Shown: positions 1 to 6,168 of the stretch, one piece after another
Layout of the letters: each line of letters begins with the position of its first letter
How positions within the stretch are numbered: the stretch's first letter is position 1
Source: an uncultured Clostridia bacterium
GTDB lineage: Bacteria; Bacillota; Clostridia; Christensenellales; UBA1242
DNA length: 7,515 bases
NCBI GenBank assembly: GCA_947625955.1
Contig: CANQQH010000057.1
Location: 1-7,515 of the forward strand
Direction: 5' to 3'
Position numbers and translations under genes: made by a program
The notes under the pieces: model-generated
Databases searched by the model: none
Seen by the model: only the letters and a program-made list of their open reading frames with translations
Told to the model about the DNA's origin: nothing

Positions 1-210
1 TGCGTTAAAAAAGTTGCTGAACAAAATGGGTTCTGCACCGACAACAAACTCTTCAAGCAAAACCCATCCCAGTACGCCGGAAACACGGCAGACGCTTGCA
101 ATATTTTGAGACTTGCACTGACAGGCAGGAGTCAAACTCCTGACCTATATAGCATTATAAATGTGCTTGGAGAAAAAGAAGTCAAGAGCCGACTCAAACA
201 AAATATTTAG
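1..210 (+). CDS. gltX: Glutamyl-tRNA synthetase, C-terminal fragment (5' end outside window)
   Basis: Frame 1 is open from the first base to a TAG at 208-210 and gives 69 residues without a start, so this is the 3' end of a longer gene. The C-terminal pattern is that of the anticodon-binding domain of bacterial class I glutamyl-tRNA synthetases: an AEQNGF segment, a YxGNxxDACNILRLALTG segment, then TPDLYSIINVLG and a final KSRL. In this family the enzyme attaches glutamate to tRNA-Glu in the cytoplasm. The catalytic Rossmann domain with its HIGH and KMSKS motifs lies upstream of the window and cannot be checked, so a discriminating and a non-discriminating enzyme cannot be told apart. The gene ends three bases before a perfect palindromic terminator. 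The family assignment rests on recognising the C-terminal motif by eye. Confidence 0.85.
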   Translation, partial: CVKKVAEQNGFCTDNKLFKQNPSQYAGNTADACNILRLALTGRSQTPDLYSIINVLGEKEVKSRLKQNI

Positions 211-212
211 TT

Positions 213-246
213 GTAAAAAATCACTCAAATTTGAGTGATTTTTTAC
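213..246. terminator. Bidirectional intrinsic terminator between gltX and the thioesterase gene
   Basis: A perfect 34-bp palindrome. The central pair is TCACTCAAA/TTTGAGTGA, flanked by GTAAAAAA on the left and TTTTTTAC on the right. Read on either strand it gives a 9-bp core stem followed by six T residues. It begins three bases after the gltX stop and lies 16 bases beyond the stop of the convergent thioesterase gene, so it can end both transcripts. Confidence 0.9.
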
Positions 247-262
247 ATGTTTATTTTCAAAA

Positions 263-751
263 TTAAAATTTTGGTGGGTTTTCGTCTTTTGCCATGAACA
301 TCTCTGCGTGTGGGTTTGAGGTGTCAGTTATCTTTTCAATTGGAAGCTTCATATAGGTTGCTTCTGCCTCTGCCAAAACATTGCCATTCATGTCTTGGAT
401 TTCGCCGCGGCCCAAAAATGTTCTTGAAGTTTCGCTCACAATCTCACCAATCCCTAACAAATCTTCTTTATAGGGAACAGGTTTGCGATATTTCACTTCA
501 AGTTTCATTGTAACGCCCCAAAGGTTTGGGCCTTTTATGAGCACCGCTCTGCCAACAAGTTCGTCAAGAAGGGCAGCAATCATTCCACCGTGTGTTCTTT
601 CGGGGTAGCTCTGGTGGTTGAAGTGATAGTGGAATTTCGAAATCACTTTGTGTTCGTCGGTCTCATAGAAATGCGCGTGCACGCCGAACTCATTATCAAG
701 TCCGCAAATCAAACAATCATGGCTATTTAGCTGTTTTTTCACGATTTTCAT
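263..751 (-). CDS. PaaI/4HBT-like hotdog-fold acyl-CoA thioesterase
   Basis: A 162-residue protein, the usual size for a single-hotdog thioesterase. Residues 54-64 (HGGMIAALLDE) match the long-helix motif of the PaaI/4HBT group, with HGG at 54-56 and the acidic pair D63-E64 where the family places its catalytic or helix-capping acid. The segment around 82-93 (MKLEVKYRKPVP) is the matching beta strand. Near the N-terminus, C13 and C16 form a CxxCG element seen in some clostridial relatives. The start at 751 is supported by GAGGTG on the - strand (759-764) at good spacing. The gene begins 26 bp after purA on the same strand and has no clear promoter in that gap, so co-transcription is likely. 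Family members hydrolyse acyl-CoA thioesters. The substrate cannot be read from the sequence, and a housekeeping role is as likely as a specific pathway. Confidence 0.8.
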   Translation of the reverse strand: MKIVKKQLNSHDCLICGLDNEFGVHAHFYETDEHKVISKFHYHFNHQSYPERTHGGMIAALLDELVGRAVLIKGPNLWGVTMKLEVKYRKPVPYKEDLLGIGEIVSETSRTFLGRGEIQDMNGNVLAEAEATYMKLPIEKITDTSNPHAEMFMAKDENPPKF

Positions 752-777
752 ACTATTTCACCTCAATTTTGCGTTTT

Positions 778-2067
778 TTAGTTTTCAAAAGGGTCGAAAA
801 GCACAATGGTTTGTTTTCTATCTGGACCAACGGAGAAGAGTGCAATTTTAACGCCAGTGAGTTTTTCGATTGTTTTGAGATAGTTTTGCGCGTTCTTTGG
901 AAGCTCGTCAAAACTCTTCACCTTTGTGATATCTTCTTTCCAGCCCTTCAAAGTGATGTAGTGCGGTTGATACTCTTCAAACTCTTCAAGTGTTGCTGGA
1001 ATTGTGTCAATTGTTTTTCCGTTATAGATGTATTTGTCGCAAATCTTGATTTCGTCAAGCCCGGTCAAAACATCAAGAAGGGTGACAGCCCAGCCATTGA
1101 TTCCGCTGATGTTTGCCGCATGGCGCAGCACGCACGCATCGAGCCAGCCGATTCGCCTTGGGCGCTTTGTCACAGTGCCATACTCATGGCCTCTTACGCG
1201 AATCTCGTTTGCAAGGTCACCAAAAAGTTCGGTTGGGAAAGGCCCCTCGCCAACACGCGTTGTGTAGGCTTTGGCAATGCCGAGCACATATTCAATACTA
1301 TTGCATGGGATTCCGCACGAGAGCGGGATGGAGTTTGCCATTGGCGAAGACGACGTCACGAATGGGTAGGTTCCATGAGTGAGGCAGAGCATTGCGCCTT
1401 GCGCGCCCTCGAACAAAATCTTCGTTCCCTTCTTCACTTCTTTTTGCAAAAATAGTGAAGTATCGCAAACATAAGGCTTGATTTGCTCGCCAAGTTTTTT
1501 ATATTTTTTGAAAACTTCGCTGAATTTGAGAGGCGCAAGCCCATAGCTTTCGAGCTCTCGGTTCTTAAATTCAAGCGCATTTTTCAGCCTTTTTTCAAGT
1601 GTTTTTTCATTCACAAGGTCGCCAATTCTCAGCCCAATGCGGCTGGCTTTATCGGTGTAGCAAGGGCCAATACCTTTGCCGGTTGTTCCAATTTTTGCTT
1701 TGCCAAGCGCGGTTTCTCTTGCGCCGTCGAGCATCTTGTGATAATCGAAGATAACGCTTGCCCTATCGCTGAGAAGCACTTTCGAAGTGTCGAACCCGGC
1801 TTCTTTAATGATGGCAAGTTCTTCCAAAAATGCCTCGGGATTCACAACCATTCCGCTCGCCAAAACGCAAGTTGTTCCCTTGTGGAAAATTCCAGACGGT
1901 ATCAGGCGAACGGCGAATTTTTTCGAGCCAAAGACTATCGTGTGGCCAGCGTTGTTGCCGCCCTGAAAGCGCACAACAATCTTTGCTTTTTGGCTGAAAT
2001 AGTCTGTTATTTTGCCTTTGCCTTCGTCTCCCCATTGACTGCCTTCAACAACAATTCTTTTCATCAT
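778..2067 (-). CDS. purA: Adenylosuccinate synthetase
   Basis: Catalyses GTP-dependent condensation of IMP with aspartate to adenylosuccinate, the first committed step to AMP. The length is the family norm (about 429 residues). Visible motifs are the P-loop GDEGKGK (13-19, with the catalytic Asp at 14), NNAGHT (38-43, catalytic His 42), GTTGKGIGP (127-135), EGAQGAML (220-227), GTYP and VTSS (232-240), TRVGEGPFPTE (270-280) and RPRRIGWLD (302-310). A small oddity is LCLTHGTYP at 227-235, where many family members have an LD.D.GTYP form. There are two consecutive ATGs. A GGGGG tract precedes them by 3 bases for the first and 6 for the second, so initiation at the second ATG (2064, 428 residues) fits spacing better. 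It is the first gene of a likely purA-thioesterase transcript, divergent from the T-box operon. Confidence 0.97.
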   Translation of the reverse strand: MMKRIVVEGSQWGDEGKGKITDYFSQKAKIVVRFQGGNNAGHTIVFGSKKFAVRLIPSGIFHKGTTCVLASGMVVNPEAFLEELAIIKEAGFDTSKVLLSDRASVIFDYHKMLDGARETALGKAKIGTTGKGIGPCYTDKASRIGLRIGDLVNEKTLEKRLKNALEFKNRELESYGLAPLKFSEVFKKYKKLGEQIKPYVCDTSLFLQKEVKKGTKILFEGAQGAMLCLTHGTYPFVTSSSPMANSIPLSCGIPCNSIEYVLGIAKAYTTRVGEGPFPTELFGDLANEIRVRGHEYGTVTKRPRRIGWLDACVLRHAANISGINGWAVTLLDVLTGLDEIKICDKYIYNGKTIDTIPATLEEFEEYQPHYITLKGWKEDITKVKSFDELPKNAQNYLKTIEKLTGVKIALFSVGPDRKQTIVLFDPFEN

Positions 2068-2093
2068 TTTCCCCCATAAAAAAAGATAGTTTT

Positions 2094-2102
2094 ATTATAG
2101 CA
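2094..2102 (-). promoter_or_regulatory. Predicted extended -10 promoter for purA
   Basis: On the - strand the sequence TGCTATAAT gives a consensus -10 hexamer with the extended TGn element. No good -35 sits at 16-18 bp, which is acceptable for extended -10 promoters. The predicted start near 2087 leaves a short leader of about 20 nt that includes the GGGGG ribosome binding site. I saw no purine-repressor box or riboswitch in it. Confidence 0.65.
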
Positions 2103-2141
2103 TAATATTATCAATATTAAAATTGATTTTGCGGGATTTTA

Positions 2142-2170
2142 TTGACAAATTTATTTTTTAATTATAAAAT
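2142..2170 (+). promoter_or_regulatory. Predicted sigma-A promoter of the aspS-asnS operon
   Basis: A perfect -35 TTGACA (2142-2147), a 17-bp spacer and a -10 TAAAAT (2165-2170, five of six consensus positions). The predicted start near 2177 lies just before the first strand of T-box stem I at about 2186. Confidence 0.8.
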
Positions 2171-2185
2171 ACAACTATAATTTAT

Positions 2186-2384
2186 CTTGGCGTTGAGAAA
2201 GAGAGTAGTTTTGGTAAAATTGTTGAAAAGCGAGGCAATGGTGGTGAGAGTTTGCCAAACAATTCAAAACGAAGAACACTTTTGAGCCAGCACTTATCAA
2301 AGTGGCTAGAATTTCTAGCAAATTAGGTGGCACCGCGGAATGTGAAAGTTTCGTCCTAATGCGTTTTTGCACTAGGGCATTTTT
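2186..2384 (+). promoter_or_regulatory. T-box riboswitch leader with AAC (Asn) specifier, transcription-attenuation type
   Basis: The parts can be traced by hand. The stem I base GGC (2189-2191) pairs with GCC (2286-2288), next to a GUUGA/GA kink-type element. AGAGUA (2201-2206) forms the 5' side of the specifier loop. GTTTTG/CAAAAC and AATTGT/ACAATT helices lead to the distal AGCGAGG and GGTGGTGAGAG elements. On the 3' side of the specifier loop the codon AAC (2275-2277) is followed by the usual A (2278). Stem III appears as GCTAGA/TCTAGC (2305-2319), preceded by CACTT/AAGTG (2291-2304). The T-box bulge TGGCACCGCGG (2328-2338) places C opposite tRNA discriminator G73, as in tRNA-Asn. ATTAGG (2322-2327) pairs with CCTAAT (2355-2360) as antiterminator. 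Uncharged tRNA should favour readthrough into aspS-asnS. Confidence 0.93.
2353..2384 (+). terminator. T-box-controlled attenuator terminator
   Basis: GTCCTAATGC (2353-2362) pairs with GCACTAGGGC (2369-2378) through a 6-nt loop, with one mismatch and one G-U pair, followed by five T residues (2380-2384). The left strand includes the CCTAAT needed by the antiterminator, so the two structures exclude each other. Confidence 0.88.
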
Positions 2385-2400
2385 AATAGGAGGGAAAACA

Positions 2401-3687
2401 ATGACACCACAAATTTCAAATCTCAAAGAGGGGAATGTTAAGTTTCAAGGCATGGTTGAGACCGTGCGCGACAAAAAGAACATCCAATTCATTATTCTCA
2501 AAGACCATTCTGGAAAAATCCAGGTTACTGTTGACAAGGTGAAATACCCTGAGGCAGGCGAAGTTTTCAATCATCTTTTGACCGGCTCAACCGTCACGGT
2601 TGAAGGCGAACTCGTGAAGAGTGAATACGTGAAGCTTGGCGGCAGGGAAGTTTTGCTTTCAAGCGTCGAGGTGACGAGCGAGGCGAAGGAAGCCTACCCA
2701 ATCGGGCCTGAAAGCAATATTGACCAGCGCCTTGATTACAGATGGCTCGACCTCAGGCAAGAAAAGAATCTGCTTCTTTTCAAAGTTCAAACCGAGCTGA
2801 CCGCAGCATTCAGGGAGTTTTTGAAAGAGAAAGAGTTCGTTGAAATCCACTCACCAAAGCTTATTGGCGCAGCGTCTGAGAGTGGAAGTGAAGTTTTCGA
2901 AGTGAAGTATTTCGATGGCAAGGCATACCTTGCTCAAAGCCCACAATTTTATAAGCAACTTGCAATATGCGGCGGGCTTGGAAAGGTGTTTGAGTGCGGA
3001 CCTGTTTTCAGAGCTGAGAAGTCGCATTCAAGAAAGCACGCAACTGAGTTCACCGGCTTCGACCTTGAATTTGCCAACATTGAGAGCTTCGAAGATGTCA
3101 TGGCGCTTGAAGAGGAGATGCTTGCCTTTGCGCTTAAAAAGGTAAAAGAAAAGTATGGCGACGCCATAAAAGAGCTTTTCGGTGTGGAAGTGAAAGTTCC
3201 AACTTTGCCATTCCCAAGAATAACTCTTGAAAACCTCTATAAAGAACTTGAAAAACGCTATGGCTATAAGGTGCCAAGCGAGGAAAAGGGCGACCTTTCA
3301 ACCGAGGGTGAACGCCTTTGCAAGCAGTTTGCCGAAGAAGTTTATGGAAACGAGTTCTTGTTTGTTACTGACTACGACGCAAAGAAACGCGCGTTCTATC
3401 ATATGCGAAAAGATGGCGTGCCACAAGGCTACGACCTCATCTGGAAAGGCGTTGAAATAACAACTGGGGCGCAAAGAGAGCACAGATACGACATTTTGAA
3501 AGCGCAAGCCGAGGAAAAAGGGCTCGCAAAGGACGTTGAGTTCTATTTGCAATTCTTCAAGTATGGCTGCCCTCCACACGGCGGGTTTGGTATCGGGCTT
3601 GACCGCATTACCATGAATCTGCTTGAACTTCCAACAATAAAGGAAACAATGTTCGTGTTCAGGGGCCCTGAGAGAATAACCCCATAA
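2401..3687 (+). CDS. aspS: Aspartyl-tRNA synthetase, archaeal/eukaryotic type (lacks bacterial GAD insertion)
   Basis: A class IIb synthetase of 428 residues that charges tRNA with aspartate. The start at 2401 has AGGAGGG (2388-2394) six bases upstream; the longer open frame from 2302 begins inside the T-box and is discarded. An N-terminal OB-fold (about 10-95) binds the anticodon. Motif 1 lies at 140-154 (P152), the LAQSPQFYKQ substrate loop at 177-186, motif 2 at 203-223 (FRAE...TEFTGFDLE) and motif 3 at 397-405 (GIGLDRITM, R402). The length is far below the roughly 590 residues of the usual bacterial enzyme because the GAD domain is absent. The motifs resemble archaeal and eukaryotic cytosolic enzymes. 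The C-terminus reads VFRGPERITP where relatives have FPRD..RLTP. By hand alignment to a Thermococcus enzyme, K78 falls at the discriminating Lys and E20 at the Trp/His position, so tRNA-Asn mischarging ability is unresolved. It is followed by asnS. Confidence 0.93.
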   Translation: MTPQISNLKEGNVKFQGMVETVRDKKNIQFIILKDHSGKIQVTVDKVKYPEAGEVFNHLLTGSTVTVEGELVKSEYVKLGGREVLLSSVEVTSEAKEAYPIGPESNIDQRLDYRWLDLRQEKNLLLFKVQTELTAAFREFLKEKEFVEIHSPKLIGAASESGSEVFEVKYFDGKAYLAQSPQFYKQLAICGGLGKVFECGPVFRAEKSHSRKHATEFTGFDLEFANIESFEDVMALEEEMLAFALKKVKEKYGDAIKELFGVEVKVPTLPFPRITLENLYKELEKRYGYKVPSEEKGDLSTEGERLCKQFAEEVYGNEFLFVTDYDAKKRAFYHMRKDGVPQGYDLIWKGVEITTGAQREHRYDILKAQAEEKGLAKDVEFYLQFFKYGCPPHGGFGIGLDRITMNLLELPTIKETMFVFRGPERITP

Positions 3688-3697
3688 GGAGAAGAAA

Positions 3698-5086
3698 ATG
3701 AAAAGAATTGAACTAAGAGATTTATTCAAAAACTTTGAGGCCTTTGACGGCAAGGAAATCACGGTTTGCGGCTGGCTGAGGTCGGTCAGGGACTATAAAA
3801 ACATCGCGTTCCTCACTCTCAATGATGGCGCGTTCAAGAGCGTTCAAGTTGTTGTTGAACAAAATAAGATCAAGAACTACGACGACATTGTGAAGCAAAA
3901 TGTTGGCGCGTCGTTTGAAGCAAAGGGTAAGGTTATCATCACGCCAAACGCGCAGCAGCCTTTTGAAATCAACGCGAGCGAAGTGAAAGTTCTTGGAACA
4001 AGCGACCCTTCATATCCGCTTCAAAAGAAGGGGCATACTGTTGAGTTTTTGCGCAGCATTCCAACCATTCGCCCAAGAGGCAATCTTTTCAACGCTGTGT
4101 TTAGAATCAGGTCGGTGGCGGCTTTTGCAATTCATAAGTTCTTCAATGAGCGCAACTTCGTTTATGTTCACACTCCAATCATAACAAGCTCAGACTGCGA
4201 GGGTGCGGGCGAGATGTTCCAGGTCACAACGCTCAACATGGAAAACCCACCAAAAGCCAACGGCAAGATTGATTATAGCCAAGACTTCTTTGGCAAAAAG
4301 GTCTCATTGACAGTTTCAGGTCAGCTCCATGAAGAGACCCTGACGCACGCCTTTGGCAAGACCTACACCTTCGGCCCAACATTCCGCGCTGAAAACTCCA
4401 ACACTTCGCGCCATGCCGCCGAGTTTTGGATGATGGAGCCTGAGATTTGCTTCTGTGGCCTTGAAGAACTCATGGACAACGAAGAGGAAATGGTGAAGTA
4501 TTGCATTAAGTATGTGATGGAGGAGTGCAAAGACGAGCTTGAATTTTTGAACAAGTTCGTTGACAAAGACCTCATCAAGAGGCTTGAAAATATTGTGAAT
4601 AGCAAGTTCGTTCGCCTTGACTACACCGACGCCATCGACATTTTGAAAAAGTCGGGCAAGAAGTTTGAGTATAAGGTTGAGTGGGGCGTTGACCTTCAAA
4701 GCGAGCATGAAAGATATCTCACCGAAGAAGTCTATAAGAAGCCAGTCTTTTTGAAGAACTACCCAAAGGAAATCAAGGCGTTCTATATGCGCCAAAACGA
4801 CGACGGGAAAACGGTTGCTGCGGTTGATATGCTCGTTCCCGGCATCGGCGAACTCATTGGGGGGAGTCAAAGAGAGGAAAGGCTTGAAAAACTCCTTGCG
4901 CGCATAAAAGAACTTGGGCTCAAAGAGGAAGACTACTCTTGGTATCTTGACACCCGCCGCTACGGAACGAACGTCCACAGCGGCTACGGGCTTGGGTTTG
5001 AACGCTTTGTTATGTATTTAACGGGCATCAGCAACATTCGTGATGTGGAGTTGTTCCCACGAACTGTTGGCTCAATCTTTGGTTAA
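3698..5086 (+). CDS. asnS: Asparaginyl-tRNA synthetase
   Basis: A class IIb synthetase of 462 residues, the normal bacterial length, attaching asparagine directly to tRNA-Asn. The order is an N-terminal OB-fold (about 20-100, with CGWLRSVRDYKNIAFL), motif 1 at about 148-160, the SGQLHEE substrate loop at 207-213, motif 2 at 229-249 (FRAENSNTSRHAAEFWMMEPE), an AsnRS-type IGGSQREER segment (387-395) and motif 3 at 431-440 (GLGFERFVMY, R436), ending with FPRTVGSI. The EFWMxEPE form of motif 2 and the FPRT ending separate it from AspRS. It starts 10 bp after aspS; its ribosome binding site AAGGAG overlaps the aspS stop, so the two genes are a translationally close operon under the upstream T-box. 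A dedicated AsnRS means Asn-tRNA need not be made by transamidation here. Confidence 0.97.
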   Translation: MKRIELRDLFKNFEAFDGKEITVCGWLRSVRDYKNIAFLTLNDGAFKSVQVVVEQNKIKNYDDIVKQNVGASFEAKGKVIITPNAQQPFEINASEVKVLGTSDPSYPLQKKGHTVEFLRSIPTIRPRGNLFNAVFRIRSVAAFAIHKFFNERNFVYVHTPIITSSDCEGAGEMFQVTTLNMENPPKANGKIDYSQDFFGKKVSLTVSGQLHEETLTHAFGKTYTFGPTFRAENSNTSRHAAEFWMMEPEICFCGLEELMDNEEEMVKYCIKYVMEECKDELEFLNKFVDKDLIKRLENIVNSKFVRLDYTDAIDILKKSGKKFEYKVEWGVDLQSEHERYLTEEVYKKPVFLKNYPKEIKAFYMRQNDDGKTVAAVDMLVPGIGELIGGSQREERLEKLLARIKELGLKEEDYSWYLDTRRYGTNVHSGYGLGFERFVMYLTGISNIRDVELFPRTVGSIFG

Positions 5087-5092
5087 AAAATG

Positions 5093-5124
5093 TTTGCGAA
5101 GTCGTGTGCTTCGCAAATTTTTTT
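5093..5124 (+). terminator. Intrinsic terminator of the aspS-asnS operon
   Basis: TTTGCGAAG (5093-5101) and CTTCGCAAA (5109-5117) form a perfect 9-bp stem with a 7-nt loop, followed by seven T residues (5118-5124). It begins six bases after the asnS stop, and an A-run before the stem can extend the helix into the T-tract. Confidence 0.92.
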
Positions 5125-5143
5125 GCGGGTCATGAAGTTTTAT

Positions 5144-5172
5144 TTGACAAGATTATTTGAAAAATGTTTAAC
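5144..5172 (+). promoter_or_regulatory. Predicted promoter of the dehydrogenase gene
   Basis: A perfect -35 TTGACA (5144-5149), a 17-bp spacer and a weak -10 TTTAAC (5167-5172, four of six). The start would be near 5179, directly against the palindrome at 5180-5197. A weak -10 with a strong -35 would suit a regulated promoter, but this is inference. Confidence 0.55.
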
Positions 5173-5179
5173 TAAAAAT

Positions 5180-5197
5180 GTCTAAAAGATTTTAGAC
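5180..5197. promoter_or_regulatory. 18-bp palindrome, candidate operator of the dehydrogenase gene
   Basis: GTCTAAAA and TTTTAGAC are perfect inverted repeats separated by GA. The site covers about +1 to +18 of the predicted transcript and lies 33 bp before the start codon. No T-run follows, so it is not a terminator. The size and place fit a dimeric repressor operator; the protein that would bind is unknown. Confidence 0.5.
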
Positions 5198-5230
5198 AAG
5201 GAAAAAATTATAAAAAGTGGGGGATTTTGT

Positions 5231-6022
5231 ATGGATTTAGGACTCAAAAATCGCGTTGTTATCGTGACTGGCGCTGCTTCGGGTATTGGGAAGCAGGTTG
5301 CAATCGCCTATGCAAAAGAGGGCGCTTTTCTTGCTCTTGCAGATATCAATCTTGCTGGGCTTGAAGCTCTTGCAAAAAAGGAATTGAAGGGGGCTAATGT
5401 TTATTTTGAGAAGGTCGATGTCACCGACGCTAAGAATTGCGAGATGTTTGTTAAAAATGTTCACAAGCACTTTGGCAGAATCGATGTTTTGGTCAACAAT
5501 GCCGGAACAGCAAAAATGGGGGATATGGCAACGTTCCCAGAGGAAACTTTCAGGGCACACGCTGAGCTTATGATGTATGCTCCTGTTCGCCTTATTAACC
5601 TTTGTATTCCATACTTCAAAAAGAACAAGTGGGGCAGCGTTGTGAACACTGCATCAATCTTTGGAAAGCAACCGGGCGGGCTCATCAGCTACGACACTAT
5701 CAAAGCCGCAGATATCATGATAACAAAAGACTATTCAAACTATCTTGCGCCAATGAATGTTAATGTTAACGCCGTTTGCCCAGGACCTGTTGACACGCCT
5801 CTTTGGTATGCCGATGGTCAGCTTGGCGACCAGCTCGCAGCCGCAACTGGAATGGACAAAAAGGGTGCAATTGAATGGTTTGCAAAAACAAATATTCCAA
5901 TGGAAAGATATGCAAAGCCAGAAGAGATTGCAAATGCGATAGTCTTCCTTTCGAGCGTTCCAGCGCACTATATAACTGGGGTGGCGCTAGACATTGATGG
6001 CGGCATGGTCAAGGGGATTTAG
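5231..6022 (+). CDS. Short-chain dehydrogenase/reductase (classical SDR family oxidoreductase)
   Basis: A 263-residue Rossmann-fold protein, typical of classical SDRs, expected in the cytoplasm. The cofactor loop TGAASGIG is at 13-20 and D38 after the second strand favours NAD(H) over NADP(H). DVTD is at 63-66, NNAG at 89-92, the catalytic Ser is most likely S142, Y154 and K158 form YxxxK, and PGPVDTP is at 184-190. The fourth member of the usual catalytic tetrad, an Asn in helix 4, appears replaced by Met (M114 or M115 in AELMMYAP). A GGGGGA site (5219-5224) sits six bases before the start. The last four codons and the stop lie inside the left arm of a 28-bp inverted repeat. Substrate is not deducible; alcohol, sugar or acyl-CoA dehydrogenases all share these motifs. 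The gene appears monocistronic. Confidence 0.88.
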   Translation: MDLGLKNRVVIVTGAASGIGKQVAIAYAKEGAFLALADINLAGLEALAKKELKGANVYFEKVDVTDAKNCEMFVKNVHKHFGRIDVLVNNAGTAKMGDMATFPEETFRAHAELMMYAPVRLINLCIPYFKKNKWGSVVNTASIFGKQPGGLISYDTIKAADIMITKDYSNYLAPMNVNVNAVCPGPVDTPLWYADGQLGDQLAAATGMDKKGAIEWFAKTNIPMERYAKPEEIANAIVFLSSVPAHYITGVALDIDGGMVKGI

Positions 6023-6156
6023 GGGCTGAAATTCGCGAAACAAGTGCAGAAACTACAAAATTTCCAGACAGGGATTTATGCAAAATAAACCCCGTGCCTG
6101 GAAATTTTTTGTTTCTTTCTTCTTTCATCGAATTTCAGCCCCTAAATCCCCTTGAC
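6008..6156. repeat. 149-bp inverted-repeat structure with 28-bp perfect arms
   Basis: The arms are 6008-6035 and 6129-6156, exact reverse complements over 28 bp. The left arm contains the final codons and stop of the dehydrogenase; the right arm ends 12 bp short of the stop of the convergent regulator gene. Between them lies a second hairpin with a T-tract. I found no convincing target-site duplication (ATG on the left, ATATG on the right). It may be an elaborate terminator, a small MITE-like element, or an inverted duplication of the dehydrogenase tail. A 14-bp palindrome, TTGACATATGTCAA (6152-6165), overlaps the outer end of the right arm. Confidence 0.85.
6057..6110 (+). terminator. Inner terminator hairpin downstream of the dehydrogenase
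   Basis: AAAATTTCCAG (6057-6067) pairs perfectly with CTGGAAATTTT (6098-6108). The helix continues imperfectly inward (CA/TG, GGG/CCC), and six T residues run from 6105 to 6110. On the - strand the run is only four T residues, so termination should be stronger for the dehydrogenase transcript than for the convergent regulator. Confidence 0.75.
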
Positions 6157-6168
6157 ATATGTCAAAAT

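Noticed and set aside
769..1455. Long + strand open frame of 228 codons opposite purA (and smaller frames at 1028-1267, 1113-1382 and 1483-2079)
   Set aside because: They are antisense to a purA gene with all family motifs, lack ribosome binding sites and have no recognisable protein features.
2277..2279. CAC (His) as the T-box specifier
   Set aside because: It is followed by T instead of the conserved purine and would break the lower helix, and the T-box bulge base C does not fit the C73 discriminator of tRNA-His.
2302..2400. N-terminal extension of aspS from the ATG at 2302
   Set aside because: It lies inside T-box stem III, antiterminator and terminator; the ATG at 2401 has a strong ribosome binding site and matches the family N-terminus.
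4316..4978. 220-codon - strand open frame opposite asnS (also 3298-3762 opposite aspS/asnS)
   Set aside because: It mirrors the codon pattern of a well-supported synthetase gene and has no start signals.
5209..5214. TATAAA as an alternative -10 for the dehydrogenase gene
   Set aside because: No -35 at suitable spacing, and the start would fall on the ribosome binding site.
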